Source: Halorussus salinisoli (GTDB taxonomy: Archaea; Halobacteriota; Halobacteria; Halobacteriales; Haladaptataceae). Taken from it: DNA of 64,000 nucleotides. The stretch spans positions 156,591 to 220,590 of the forward strand of contig SZNP01000009.1 in NCBI GenBank assembly GCA_005239435.1. The letters run 5' to 3'. The stretch's first letter is position 1, and every line of letters begins with the position of its first letter. The notes under the pieces were generated by a model. It was given only the letters and a program-made list of their open reading frames with translations. It did no database searches and was not told where the DNA came from. Below, piece after piece: positions 8,488 through 16,810 of the stretch. A program made the translations under genes and the position numbers.

Positions 8488-9816
8488 TCACCGGAGTCGA
8501 ACAGGCCACCGGAACGACACCGACAGCGAGGAGTGCCGGTACTCCACGGTCGCCCACGCCAGCACGGTCAGAGCCAGAATCAGGGCGGCCGCAATGTCGG
8601 TGAACCCCATCCAAATCGGCAGGACGAACGCGACGCTGTTGGTCACCTTCCGCGGCGTGAATCCGGCGACTGCGGCGGTTTCGGTCTCCCTGTCGCCTGC
8701 CTCGGCGTCGTGCGACTGGAGGTCGGCCGCCGTGGCGCTCGGGCCATTCGCGCTCTCGTCGCCCGTGCCGAGGCGTTCGAGTTCGTAGGGCGCGTAGAAG
8801 TTCGCGTCCCAGACGACCTCGCCCTGTTCGTCTATCTCCAGCACGCGGTGGGCGTTCGTGTCGGCGACGAGCGTGTTCCCGTTCGGGAGTCGGTCGGCGT
8901 CGCGGGGCCACTTCATCTCGTCGTCTGACCAGACCCACGTCTGGGTCCACTCACCGTTCTTCCGCTGGTACTCGACGAGGCGGTCGTTGAGCGAGTCGGC
9001 GACGACGACCGCCGGGCCGCCGCGCGATTCGGGAATGTAGTCGGGGTTGTGCTGCTCGTAGAGAACGCCGTGGGCACCGTCAGCGCCGAGCGTCCAGTTC
9101 TCCTGCACCCCGGTCTGGGGGTCGACGAAGACCACCGAGTCCTGATTCCGGAGGCTGGTCATGAATCGGCCGTCGTGGAGTTTCTCCACGTCGTTGAGGT
9201 GTGCCCAGTCCGCCGGGTAGGGGCCGCCGCCCGAGAGTGGGTACGCCTGCTTGGTGGACCACTCCCAGGTCGTTATGCCGGTCGTCGTGTTGACGACGTA
9301 CATCTCGTCGGTGTTGATGGCTCCGACCAGCAGTCGGTTCTCGCCGATTCGGTCCACGTCGTGCCAGTTGGCCCCGCGGTCGGCCGGGATGACTCTGGAG
9401 TAGACGCGCTCTATCTCGCCGGTCGTGAGGTTGAGACGCTCGACCACCGAGACCGTACACTTCCCGTCGCAGTCGTCGCCCTCGTAGTCGTGTTCGGCGA
9501 CGTACTCGACGGTCATCTCGGTCCCCTTCACGGGGTCGACGTCGAAGTAACCGTGGTACGAGTCGTTGTGGTAGAGTACCTCGCCGTTGGGACTGAACGC
9601 GACCAGCGCGGCCGACTCGCCATTCATGCCGTGACCAGCGATTACGGTGACGTTCTCGCGCGCCGGGACGACGGACGCACGCTCGTCCGCCGGGAGTTCG
9701 GCCTGTCGCTCGTAGTCCGAAACCGCGGCGTTGGCGGGCGAAGAGACGTAACTGTAGCCGAGCGTACCTGCGCAGAGAACGACGACGAGTGCGAAAGCGA
9801 CGCGATAACGACGCAC
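8488..9816 (-). CDS. Membrane-anchored arylsulfotransferase-like beta-propeller protein
   Basis: 442 aa. GTG start; an N-terminal hydrophobic signal/anchor (residues 6-27) and a C-terminal transmembrane helix (about 395-420) suggest the propeller lies outside the cell. Repeats such as GMNGESAALVAFSPNGEVLY, WHDVDRIGENRLLVG, HLNDVEKLHDGRFMTSLRN and WPRDADRLPNGNTLVADT are typical of the arylsulfotransferase (ASST) propeller family. Bacterial ASST moves sulfate between phenolic compounds through an active-site His; the His in ANWHDV or WAHLNDV may be equivalent, but activity is not proven. Convergent with nothing nearby; ArfC starts divergently about 70 bases away. Confidence 0.82.
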   Translation of the reverse strand: MRRYRVAFALVVVLCAGTLGYSYVSSPANAAVSDYERQAELPADERASVVPARENVTVIAGHGMNGESAALVAFSPNGEVLYHNDSYHGYFDVDPVKGTEMTVEYVAEHDYEGDDCDGKCTVSVVERLNLTTGEIERVYSRVIPADRGANWHDVDRIGENRLLVGAINTDEMYVVNTTTGITTWEWSTKQAYPLSGGGPYPADWAHLNDVEKLHDGRFMTSLRNQDSVVFVDPQTGVQENWTLGADGAHGVLYEQHNPDYIPESRGGPAVVVADSLNDRLVEYQRKNGEWTQTWVWSDDEMKWPRDADRLPNGNTLVADTNAHRVLEIDEQGEVVWDANFYAPYELERLGTGDESANGPSATAADLQSHDAEAGDRETETAAVAGFTPRKVTNSVAFVLPIWMGFTDIAAALILALTVLAWATVEYRHSSLSVSFRWPVRLR

Positions 9817-9887
9817 ACCTCAGAAATACGCCCTCGGAGACATAAATCGACCGAAAGCTGTTTTCCCCGGAGGCGACTACTCCGAGT

Positions 9888-10550
9888 ATGCGCGTGGTCG
9901 TCAACGCCGCGATGAGCGCCGACGGCAAACTCTCCTCGAAGCGCCGCGAGCAGATAGCCATCAGCGGCCCGGCCGACTTCGACCGGATGGACGCCCTCCG
10001 AGGTGGAAGCGACGCGGTCATGGTCGGCGTCGGGACGGTGCTGGCCGACGACCCGCACCTCACGCTCGACGACCCCGAGCGACAGGCTGCCCGCCGCGAG
10101 CGCGACGACTCGGCCCACCCCGCGCGCGTCGTCGCCGACTCCCGCGCGCGGACGCCGCCCGACGCCCGGATTCTCGACGACGCCGCGACGACCTACGTCC
10201 TCGTCGCCGAGGCCGCGCCCACCGAGCGAATCGAGGCGCTGGAGGCCACGGGCGCGCGACTCCTCACGTCGGGTGACGAGCGCGTGGACCTGTCGGGGGC
10301 GCTCTCGGCGTTAGAGCGCGAAGGAGTCGAGCAGTTGATGGTCGAGGGCGGCGGCGAACTCATCTTCTCGCTGTTCGACGCGGGGCTTGCCGACGAACTC
10401 CGAGTGTTCGTCGGGTCGAAAATCATCGGCGGCCGGGACGCTCCCACGCTGGCCGACGGCGAGGGGTTCGTCGCGGAGTTTCCCGAGTTGGAACTGACCG
10501 ACGTAGAGCGAATCGACGACGGGGTTCTGCTCCGGTACGCGGTCGGTTGA
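9888..10550 (+). CDS. arfC: 2,5-diamino-6-ribosylamino-pyrimidinone 5'-phosphate reductase
   Basis: 220 aa RibD C-terminal-type (DHFR-like) NADPH reductase of the archaeal riboflavin and F420 pathway. It reduces the ribosyl side chain of the GTP-derived pyrimidine to a ribityl chain. Seen: NAAMSADGKLSS at the N-terminus, DAVMVGVGTVLADDPHLT, VVADSRARTP, the substrate-binding VEGGGELIFSLFDAGLADEL and the KIIGGRDAPT loop. Full length for the archaeal enzyme. The ATG directly follows CGAGT, and the gene appears monocistronic. Confidence 0.92.
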   Translation: MRVVVNAAMSADGKLSSKRREQIAISGPADFDRMDALRGGSDAVMVGVGTVLADDPHLTLDDPERQAARRERDDSAHPARVVADSRARTPPDARILDDAATTYVLVAEAAPTERIEALEATGARLLTSGDERVDLSGALSALEREGVEQLMVEGGGELIFSLFDAGLADELRVFVGSKIIGGRDAPTLADGEGFVAEFPELELTDVERIDDGVLLRYAVG

Positions 10551-10571
10551 GCAGCTCTGCGGCCGGGCGAA

Positions 10572-10796
10572 TCACTCTTCGATACGTTCGAGCGAGAGCG
10601 TGTGGCCGGTTCGCTGACCGTGTTCGATGAGAACGTCTGCGGGTTTCTCGTCGGCGTCGACGCTGACGACTTTCTCGAAGGGGCAGTCCCGACAGCGGGA
10701 CCCGAATCCGGGTTTCGTCCTCGCCCATTGCGGTCGCTCGGAGTATCTTTCGAAGTCGTCAGGGGAGTGATTATTCCCTGCTATAGAAAGGCCTTT
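10572..10796 (-). CDS. Small CxxC reading frame without a canonical start codon
   Basis: An open frame of 74 codons ends at TGA (10572-10574). It has good coding character: a CRDCP pair followed by FEKVVSVDADEKPADVLIEHG and ending in TLSLERIEE. No ATG, GTG or TTG occurs in frame between the upstream TAA (10797-10799) and the CRDC motif. A TATA-like CTTAAAAAG lies just upstream on the same strand. Either the start codon has been lost, a non-standard start is used, or a sequence error hides it. I do not recognise the family; two cysteines suggest a metal site or redox pair. Confidence 0.45.
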   Translation of the reverse strand, partial: KGLSIAGNNHSPDDFERYSERPQWARTKPGFGSRCRDCPFEKVVSVDADEKPADVLIEHGQRTGHTLSLERIEE

Positions 10797-10844
10797 TTAA
10801 GATCCGGCAAATACGGTGTAAAGTAACTGCGCCCGAACGGTGAT

Positions 10845-11144
10845 TTAATGGGAGTGGCCGGTCATCTCGCCGAAGCTCTGGCCGAACCGCTCTTCGAACA
10901 GTTCCATCGTCTTCTCCTCGTTGGCCAGCACTTCCTCGTCGGGTTCCTGCTGCGCGTGGTGGACGAGGGCGTGGGCCTGCTGGGCGAACGACAGCATCGT
11001 CAGGTCGCCGAGGACTTCGGTGTCGGTTTCGCTCTCGTCTTCGCGGAGCAGGTCGACGACTCCCTTCGGGAGAGTGAGGTCTTCGCTGTCTCCGTCGGGC
11101 GATTCGATGGTGTACGTTACGGTCTCGACTTCGGTGTCGGTCAT
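10845..11144 (-). CDS. Conserved haloarchaeal hypothetical protein (99 aa)
   Basis: 99 aa acidic soluble protein of unknown function. The ATG at 11144 is preferred over an upstream in-frame start because MTDTEVETVTYTIES begins a normal beta-rich fold. Seen: DLTLPKGVVDLLREDE, FAQQAHALVHHAQQEPDEE, LFEERFGQSFGEMTGHSH. The His-rich helix and His-ending tail could bind metal, which is speculation. Monocistronic by position. It could be one of the small DUF75xx-type haloarchaeal families. Confidence 0.78.
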   Translation of the reverse strand: MTDTEVETVTYTIESPDGDSEDLTLPKGVVDLLREDESETDTEVLGDLTMLSFAQQAHALVHHAQQEPDEEVLANEEKTMELFEERFGQSFGEMTGHSH

Positions 11145-11322
11145 GGTTCTTCTTTCCCCGGGCGAACGTAAAGATGTAGGGGAAAGAAAGACGACTTCGC
11201 GCAAACTGGAAGCGGGTACGCAAAAGTGTCCGCACGCGACCGCACGCGGCTACAGCAATCTCGTACAACCCCGATACATCGAACGTTTGCTTCCGTACGA
11301 GTTGCGAAGATGACGAGGGCCG

Positions 11323-11889
11323 TTAGCCGCCGTCACCGTTCCCGGGAGTCGTGGTTTCCACGACGACCTCTTCGGTCGTCTCCTCGTCTTCCGGCGTGGT
11401 CTCCTCGTCTTCCGGCGTGGTCTCCTCGTCTTCCGGCGTGGTCTCCTCACCATCACCGGTGCTGATCCCTGCGGTGATCAGGTTGACCTGGCTGTTGAAG
11501 AACGTGGAGTCGGTCCCGAACTGGTAGGTCTGCCCGGACTGTAGCGACCCGTCCCGGACGAAGACGAGTGCGTACTCGCCAGCGTCTTGGTCGGGTTGAT
11601 ACCGGATGACGTAGCCAGTGTAGTCGGCCGTGTCTTGGACGATCGCCCGACCGTCGTCACCGACCTGGCGGCCGAGAACACTGTCGACCGTCCCCTGCTG
11701 CACTAGGGAGATGACCTCGAACGAGATACCGGGATTGTACTCGTACCCGAACACCAGCGCCTGACTCGGCTGCTGTTGGGCGATAGCACTTTGGCTTCCT
11801 TCACGGACTGCGGCACCACCCGCGACTCCTAGCCCGAGTGTGGCCGCAGCGAGAACTTTCTTCGCGTTCCTGTCTCTCTCTCCAGTCAT
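11323..11889 (-). CDS. Secreted haloarchaeal protein, paralogue 1, with EETTPED tail
   Basis: 188 aa. An N-terminal signal-like helix (residues 9-27) is preceded by RDRNAKK rather than a clean twin-arginine, so the Tat motif looks decayed. The mature domain (about 40-140) is nearly identical to that of its upstream neighbour: QPSQALVFGYEYNPGIS, GTVDSVLGRQVGDDGR, SLQSGQTYQFGTD. A Thr/Glu tail follows, with EETTPED repeated three times from nearly perfect 21-bp DNA repeats. The tail probably acts as a glycosylated spacer. Function unknown. Six bases separate it from the upstream paralogue, so the two form an operon. Confidence 0.82.
   Translation of the reverse strand: MTGERDRNAKKVLAAATLGLGVAGGAAVREGSQSAIAQQQPSQALVFGYEYNPGISFEVISLVQQGTVDSVLGRQVGDDGRAIVQDTADYTGYVIRYQPDQDAGEYALVFVRDGSLQSGQTYQFGTDSTFFNSQVNLITAGISTGDGEETTPEDEETTPEDEETTPEDEETTEEVVVETTTPGNGDGG
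11376..11445 (-). repeat. 21-bp tandem repeat coding for EETTPED
   Basis: Three near-perfect 21-bp units (TCTTCCGGCGTGGTCTCCTCG read on the plus strand, one base over the unit boundary) encode the acidic Thr/Pro tail of the overlying secreted protein. The low divergence between units suggests recent slippage or expansion. Confidence 0.8.
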
Positions 11890-11895
11890 GTTTCG

Positions 11896-12384
11896 CTATC
11901 CACCATCACCACCGTCGCCACCGCCACCAGTGCTGATTCCTGCGGTGATCAGGTTGACCTGGCTGTTGAAGAACGTAGCGTCGGTCCCGAACTGGTAGGT
12001 CTGCCCGGACTGTAGCGACCCGTCCCGGACGAAGACGAGTGCGTACTCGCCAGCGGCTTGGTCGGGTTGATATCGGATGACGTAGCCGTTGTAGTCGGCC
12101 GTGTCTTGGACGATCGACCGACCGTCGTCACCGACCTGGCGGCCGAGAACACTGTCGACCGTCCCCTGCTGTAGTAGAGAGATGACCTCGTACGAGATAC
12201 CGGGATTGTACTCGTACCCGAACACCAGCGCCTGACTCGGTTGCTGTTGTAGGTTCGACTCCGCCGCAGCGGTTTCGGTACTGGCGAGTCCGAGTGCGAC
12301 TGCACCCGACGCGAGCGCGCCTTTCTTCATGAAGTTCCGACGTGACTCGTCTTTCTCGTGTATTTGTGCGTTGTCTCGTTCCAT
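11896..12384 (-). CDS. Tat-exported haloarchaeal protein, paralogue 2
   Basis: 162 aa. A clear twin-arginine signal (SRRNFMKKGALASG, residues 14-27, then a hydrophobic stretch to AAAES) is followed by about 105 residues almost identical to the downstream neighbour (QPSQALVFGYEYNPGIS, GTVDSVLGRQVGDDGR). It ends in a glycine-rich GGGGDGGDGG tail in place of the Thr/Glu repeats. The two genes are a recent tandem duplication with tail swap. Function unknown; a small beta-rich extracellular domain is likely. Confidence 0.82.
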   Translation of the reverse strand: MERDNAQIHEKDESRRNFMKKGALASGAVALGLASTETAAAESNLQQQPSQALVFGYEYNPGISYEVISLLQQGTVDSVLGRQVGDDGRSIVQDTADYNGYVIRYQPDQAAGEYALVFVRDGSLQSGQTYQFGTDATFFNSQVNLITAGISTGGGGDGGDGG

Positions 12385-12816
12385 AGTCCCTCCTCTTTCT
12401 GCCCCTCTGGGGGCTTGCGTATATGCGGCTAGTCATTCCTTAAAGAAGTACGACCGTTCAGAATTTTGGACGCTCTCATCAACTCGTTGTTCTCCGGTGT
12501 AATAGGATACCAAGTAGTGATAGTTGTTAACAAAAAACAATACGCTGTTACCATCGAAACGGCGTTCGTGAACGGGAGAGGTTATTTTCAGTATTCGAGT
12601 GTCGAACGAATGCCCGGTAGCTCCCGAACGAGGGCGAGCATCTATATTCGACACCAGTGTATTCGAGGATACCCGCGGTTATAGAACGTTAGTAGGATAA
12701 TGAGCCGCTGAACGGTCTTGCAGCTATAACTCTCGACTGAGAGTGGATTGAGGTCGGAGGTCGTACCGTGCGAACGCTGCCTGAGAGGGCGGAACACTTC
12801 GGAGGGCAAGAGTAGA
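12385..12816. other. AT-rich intergenic gap
   Basis: 432 bases, clearly richer in A+T than the flanks, between divergent secreted-protein genes. Short frames occur on both strands (for example 12433-12654 minus and 12466-12684 plus), but neither has haloarchaeal composition. It probably holds both promoters. No RNA gene or repeat seen. Confidence 0.5.
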
Positions 12817-14004
12817 ATGATACAGGACAGAGAGTACCGAGTGACAGCGGTGGGAGTCGTCTGTGTTGCTGCGCTCCTCGTCGTGGGGGCGGGAGCAGTT
12901 GCGAGCGGACCGTCCGATACGGAAGCCGTTACCGCGGTCCAGGAGACGACCACGCCGGAGGACACGTCTAGAATTTCGATTCAGAACTTGTCGGCACCCG
13001 ACCAGATTCGAGCAGGGGAGGATTTCACCGTTTCGGCCGACGTGAGTAACGACGAGGCGCAAAGCGCCGTCCGAAGAGTGGTGTACCGAATCGGCGGTGT
13101 CGTCATCGACTCCGAAATCGTTCAGATTCCCGGGAACAACACGACGTCGGTAGCGTTCAACGTCACAGGGAACACCACGTCCGGTCTGGCGACGGGGACG
13201 TTCACGCAGGGAGTCTTCACCGAGGACGCGGAAGCGACCGCCAACCTGACCATAACCGCCGCCGACGAAACCACGCCAGAGGAAACTACCCCTGAAGAAA
13301 CTCCGGAAGAGACGACCCCGGAAGAGACGACCCCGGAAGAGACACCAGAGGAGACAACTCCGGAAGAGACGACGCCCGAAGAGACGCCAGAGGAAACTAC
13401 CCCTGAAGAAACGACACCAGAGGAGACGACGCCCGAAGAAACCCCAGAGGAAACCACTCCTGAAGAGACAACTCCTGAAGAAGCGGCGCCAGTAGACGAG
13501 GAAACGACGCCGGAGGAGACCACGCCGGAGGAGACCACGCTCGAAGAAACGACGCCCGAAGAAACCACTCCCGAAGAAACGCCAGAGGAGACGACGCCGG
13601 AGACACGTACCGCCACCGTCGCGTTCGAGGACCAGACCTCGAACGGCACTGCAGTCACCGTACAGTCCGTGAACGTTCCGGAGGGGGGCTTCGTCGTCAT
13701 CCACGACACCAGCCTTCTCGACGGAAACGTCGTCGGGAGCATCGTCGGGAGGTCCAACTTCCTCGCGGCGGGTACGAGCGAGAACGTGACGATCGAACTC
13801 GACGAACCGCTGAACGAGTCCCAGCGACTCGTCGCGGTCGTCTACCGCGATTCGAACGAGAACCAGACGTTCGACTTCGTGACCTCGAACCGGACGGCCG
13901 ACGGGCCGTACACCGAGGCCGATTCGAGGCAAGCGGTCAACGCGATCGCCCAAATCGAGGTCCAAGAAGGGACGGAAAACGCGACGGCTACCGAGACGGC
14001 GTAG
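12817..14004 (+). CDS. Large TPEET-repeat cell-surface protein with DUF7282-like domain
   Basis: 395 aa. The ATG at 12817 starts a signal peptide (hydrophobic residues about 10-30). Residues about 48-125 form a CARDB/Ig-like domain (SAPDQIRAGEDFTVSADVSN, RVVYRIGGVVIDSE). Residues about 147-268 are an uninterrupted (EETTPEET)n/(EETPEETTP)n low-complexity stalk. The C-terminal domain (ATVAFEDQTSNGTAVTVQSV, GGFVVIHDTSLLDGNVVGS, NQTFDFVTS) resembles the haloarchaeal DUF7282 extracellular domain. Many NxT/NxS sequons fit N-glycosylation. The stalk probably spans the S-layer. No C-terminal anchor is visible, so retention is unclear. Confidence 0.82.
   Translation: MIQDREYRVTAVGVVCVAALLVVGAGAVASGPSDTEAVTAVQETTTPEDTSRISIQNLSAPDQIRAGEDFTVSADVSNDEAQSAVRRVVYRIGGVVIDSEIVQIPGNNTTSVAFNVTGNTTSGLATGTFTQGVFTEDAEATANLTITAADETTPEETTPEETPEETTPEETTPEETPEETTPEETTPEETPEETTPEETTPEETTPEETPEETTPEETTPEEAAPVDEETTPEETTPEETTLEETTPEETTPEETPEETTPETRTATVAFEDQTSNGTAVTVQSVNVPEGGFVVIHDTSLLDGNVVGSIVGRSNFLAAGTSENVTIELDEPLNESQRLVAVVYRDSNENQTFDFVTSNRTADGPYTEADSRQAVNAIAQIEVQEGTENATATETA
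13267..13610 (+). repeat. Coding TPEET/EETTPEE degenerate repeat tract
   Basis: About 110 codons of Glu-Thr-Thr-Pro-Glu units. Synonymous codons vary between units, unlike the uniform 21-bp repeats at 11.4 kb, so this tract is older or kept for its protein sequence. Confidence 0.85.
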
Positions 14005-14020
14005 CGCCGGAACTCGGGAT

Positions 14021-15337
14021 TCAGTCGTCGCCCGTCGCGGCCTCGGTCGTGCCCTCTTCGGCTTCGATTTCCGCAGTTTCCAGGTAGTCGTCGGCGTCGA
14101 GCGCGGCCTTACAGCCCATGCCCGCGGCGGTCACTGCCTGCTGGTAGTGGTAGTCCACCACGTCGCCCGCGCCGAAGATGCCCGGTACGCCGGTCTCGGT
14201 CTGGCCGCCGCCTTTACCGCCGACTGTCTGGATGTAACCCGCCTCGTCCATCTCGACGACGGTGTCTTCGAGGTACTCCGTGTTGGGCGTGTGACCGATA
14301 GCGAGGAACACCGCGCCCACGTCCATCTCGAACTCCTCGGTCTCGGGGTCGTCGAGTTTGTCGGTGGGGTAGCCCTCGGGGTGTCGCACGAGGTCCACGT
14401 AATCGACGCCCTCCTCGACCGAACCGTGAATCTCGCGGACTTCAGCGTTCTTGATTATCTCGATTTCGCCCTCCTCGACCTTCTCGTGGGTGCGGTCGAT
14501 CCAGTAGTCCTCGGCGCGGAACTCCTCGCGGCGGTGAACGAGGTAGACCTTCTCGGCGAACTTGGTGAGGAAGTTGGCCTCCTCCATCGCGGCGTCCCCG
14601 CCGCCGATAACTAACATCTCCTCGTCGCGGAAGAACGCGCCGTCACAGGTCGCGCAGGTCGAGACGCCGTAGCCCATGAGTTCGTCCTCGCCGGGGATGC
14701 CGAGCGTCCGGGCGCTCGCGCCCGAGGCGGCGATGAAGGCGTCGGCGGTGTACACGTCGCCGTTCGAGAGTTCGACGCGGTAGGGCCGCGAGGAGTCGTC
14801 CACGTCCTCGATGACGCCGTTCTTGATTTCGGCTCCGAACCGCTCGGCCTGCTCTTTCATGTTGTTGATGAGGTCCGGGCCGCTGATGCCCTCCGGGAAC
14901 CCGGGGTAGTTCTCCACGTCGGTCGTGAGCGTCAACTGACCGCCGGGTTCGTCGCCCTCCAGCACGAGGGGGTCGTTGTTCGACCGCGCGGCGTAGATGG
15001 CCGCGGTCAGGCCCGCGATGCCGCTCCCGGAGATGACGAGTTTTCGGTGTTCGACGCCGCCGTCGGCGGTTGCGATACCTAACTTCTCGTCCAACTCGCC
15101 GTCCTCGTCGAGCGCCTTGGTGTCGTCGTATCCGCCGACGAGTTCGTCGTCGATGAACACCTCGGGGGCGGTCTTCCGGCCGTCTGTGCGCTCTATCATC
15201 TCCTCGAACCGTTCCTCGTCGCCGGTGACGTTGTACGTCTCGTACTCGATGCCTTTGGCGTCGAAGAGATCCTTGGCCATCTCACAGTACGGGCAGTCGT
15301 CCTTCGTGTAGATTTCCACGTGCGGCTGTTCGGTCAT
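14021..15337 (-). CDS. Glutaredoxin-thioredoxin reductase fusion protein
   Basis: 438 aa. Residues 1-85 are a glutaredoxin domain with the active site CPYC (Cys15, Cys18) and the TAPEVFIDDELVGGYDD cis-Pro/GGxD region. Residues about 95-425 are a low-molecular-weight thioredoxin reductase: FAD motif SGSGIAGLTAAIYAA, active-site CATC (Cys228, Cys231), NAD(P)-type VIGGGDAAMEEA with HRREEFRA, and GIFGAGDVVD. A single chain could pass electrons from the flavoprotein to its own redoxin. The NADP-type HRRxxxR signature is present. A short acidic tail follows. TATA-like bases lie close upstream of the ATG. Confidence 0.93.
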   Translation of the reverse strand: MTEQPHVEIYTKDDCPYCEMAKDLFDAKGIEYETYNVTGDEERFEEMIERTDGRKTAPEVFIDDELVGGYDDTKALDEDGELDEKLGIATADGGVEHRKLVISGSGIAGLTAAIYAARSNNDPLVLEGDEPGGQLTLTTDVENYPGFPEGISGPDLINNMKEQAERFGAEIKNGVIEDVDDSSRPYRVELSNGDVYTADAFIAASGASARTLGIPGEDELMGYGVSTCATCDGAFFRDEEMLVIGGGDAAMEEANFLTKFAEKVYLVHRREEFRAEDYWIDRTHEKVEEGEIEIIKNAEVREIHGSVEEGVDYVDLVRHPEGYPTDKLDDPETEEFEMDVGAVFLAIGHTPNTEYLEDTVVEMDEAGYIQTVGGKGGGQTETGVPGIFGAGDVVDYHYQQAVTAAGMGCKAALDADDYLETAEIEAEEGTTEAATGDD

Positions 15338-15605
15338 GGTACAATATTGTAATGGGGGGCGTATTTAGCTTGTGTTGTCCCGTCGGCTTTCCGCTTTCTG
15401 GGTCGTTCGTAATCGGAGGGAGTACGAGGGTTTCGAGTGAGAACGGGGCGAGGAACGGTCCACGGCCAGAACGCGACCGAGGACGCGAACGCCGGCAGCG
15501 GAGACGGGGAGGCAGCGAGGAGAACCGGTCTCGGGACCGACGACGAAGAGCAGGGCCGACGCCGTTCCCGAAGCGCTTACCCTCCTACCTCGCCACGTTC
15601 CGCAC

Positions 15606-15890
15606 ATGCCCGCCGACCTCGAGGAGAAGACCGACCGCTACGAGGGCCTGCTCGCCGAAGCCGTAGACGCCGCCGAAATCGCACCGCCGGAGGACACCCC
15701 GATGGGCGAGGCCGCCGCGGAGTGTCTGGAGATGGCTACCTCGTACCTCGAAGACGGTCGTCACTTCCGCGAGGACGGCGACCCCGTGAACGCGCTGGCG
15801 TCGTTTTCCTACGGTCACGCGTGGTTGGACGCGGGCGCACGCATAGGTCTGTTCGACGTGCCCCGCGAGGGTCACCTGTTCACCGTCTGA
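15606..15890 (+). CDS. DUF357 family protein
   Basis: 94 aa, all-helical. Seen: KTDRYEGLLAEAVDAAEI, AAECLEMATSYLEDGRHFREDGDPVNALASFSYGHAWLDAGARIGLF, the typical DUF357 two-helix arrangement found in euryarchaea. Molecular function unknown. ATG at 15606; a winged-helix gene and a membrane protein follow on the same strand with short gaps. Confidence 0.9.
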   Translation: MPADLEEKTDRYEGLLAEAVDAAEIAPPEDTPMGEAAAECLEMATSYLEDGRHFREDGDPVNALASFSYGHAWLDAGARIGLFDVPREGHLFTV

Positions 15891-15961
15891 GCGATTAGTC
15901 CCGGGGTCTCCGTACTCCTCGGCGGTGCGCTTACAAGCCGGGCCTGTGTCAGTTCTCCCTG

Positions 15962-16237
15962 ATGGAGGGCGTCCTGTGGTACGTACTCGCCGGGACTCGC
16001 GGCGGGACCAACAGGGCCCGCATCCTCAGAGCGTTGGACGACCGGCCGCGGAACGCCAACCAACTCGCCGAAGACCTCGACCTCGATTACAAGACGGTTC
16101 GCCACCATCTCGACGTGCTCATGGACAACGACGTTGTTCGCAACTCCGGCGACGACTACGGCGCGGTGTATCTCCCGACCGAGCAGGCCCGCGACCACTG
16201 GGGCACCGTCGAGGAGATCATCACAGAGGTGGAGTGA
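15962..16237 (+). CDS. Winged-helix transcriptional regulator (ArsR-like)
   Basis: 91 aa single-domain DNA-binding protein. Seen: RARILRALDDRPRNANQLAEDLDLDYKTVRHHLDVLMDNDVV, a complete helix-turn-helix and wing (YGAVYLPTEQ). There are no metal-binding cysteines. It lies directly upstream of a three-helix membrane protein, a pairing that suggests a membrane-linked regulator or self-regulated operon. The target is unknown. Confidence 0.88.
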   Translation: MEGVLWYVLAGTRGGTNRARILRALDDRPRNANQLAEDLDLDYKTVRHHLDVLMDNDVVRNSGDDYGAVYLPTEQARDHWGTVEEIITEVE

Positions 16238-16292
16238 GTATGGCCGAAATTGGGAAAGTGTATAACTGTCACCGGTCGCAAGGGAGGAACGG

Positions 16293-16595
16293 ATGTCACT
16301 CTGGGTAGACGTCGCGGAGGTCGCGGCGGTGCTGAACGTCGCGCTCCTCGTGGGGCTAGTCGGCGTGTGGGGTCGGAGCTACCGGCAGCTACGGTCGAAG
16401 CACGCGCTCGGCCTGCTCGTCTTCGGCGGTCTTCTACTCGCGGAGAACCTCCTCTGGGTGTACGCGTACTCGTTCAACTCGACGTTCCACGCCTGGCTCT
16501 ACGACGGAACGTCGTTCACCCAGCAGGCGATGATGGGACTGTGCGTCCTCGAATCGGTCGGCCTGCTGTTCTTGGCGTGGGTGACGTGGGACTGA
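16293..16595 (+). CDS. Three-helix membrane protein
   Basis: 100 aa with three predicted transmembrane helices (about residues 8-27, 38-58, 78-98). It follows the winged-helix gene by 55 bases. Haloarchaea often pair small wHTH genes with such membrane proteins. No catalytic motif is seen, and the function is unknown. Confidence 0.8.
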   Translation: MSLWVDVAEVAAVLNVALLVGLVGVWGRSYRQLRSKHALGLLVFGGLLLAENLLWVYAYSFNSTFHAWLYDGTSFTQQAMMGLCVLESVGLLFLAWVTWD

Positions 16596-16642
16596 ACCGG
16601 CCCGCGAGCAGTGGCTGTCCGAAACGGGTGAATCCGGGCCGG

Positions 16643-16810
16643 ATTTGGGTCGCAGTTCGGAAAACGGTCTTTGCGACCGCCGTGGCACGTCGAAGCATGC
16701 CACCGTCGAGGCGAACACTGTTACAGGCGTCGGCGCTCGGGTTCGCGGGTTCCGTCGCCGGGTGCACGGGCGCGAGCGAGAACCGGCAAGAGACCGAAAC
16801 GACCGAGGGT
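16643..16810 (+). repeat. Duplicated promoter plus signal-peptide segment, copy 1
   Basis: Bases 16643-16696 match 17291-17344 at 47 of 54 positions with no gap, and the similarity continues through the next 38 codons of each gene. The ATGs are exactly 648 bases apart. Similarity then stops and unrelated mature domains follow. Confidence 0.85.

Noticed and set aside
12433-12684. Short frames on both strands in the AT-rich gap
   Set aside because: Composition is not haloarchaeal and they overlap each other; no support.
15365-15607. 80-codon minus-strand frame between the redox fusion and DUF357
   Set aside because: Composition is Arg/Ser-rich with no motif; treated as noncoding.
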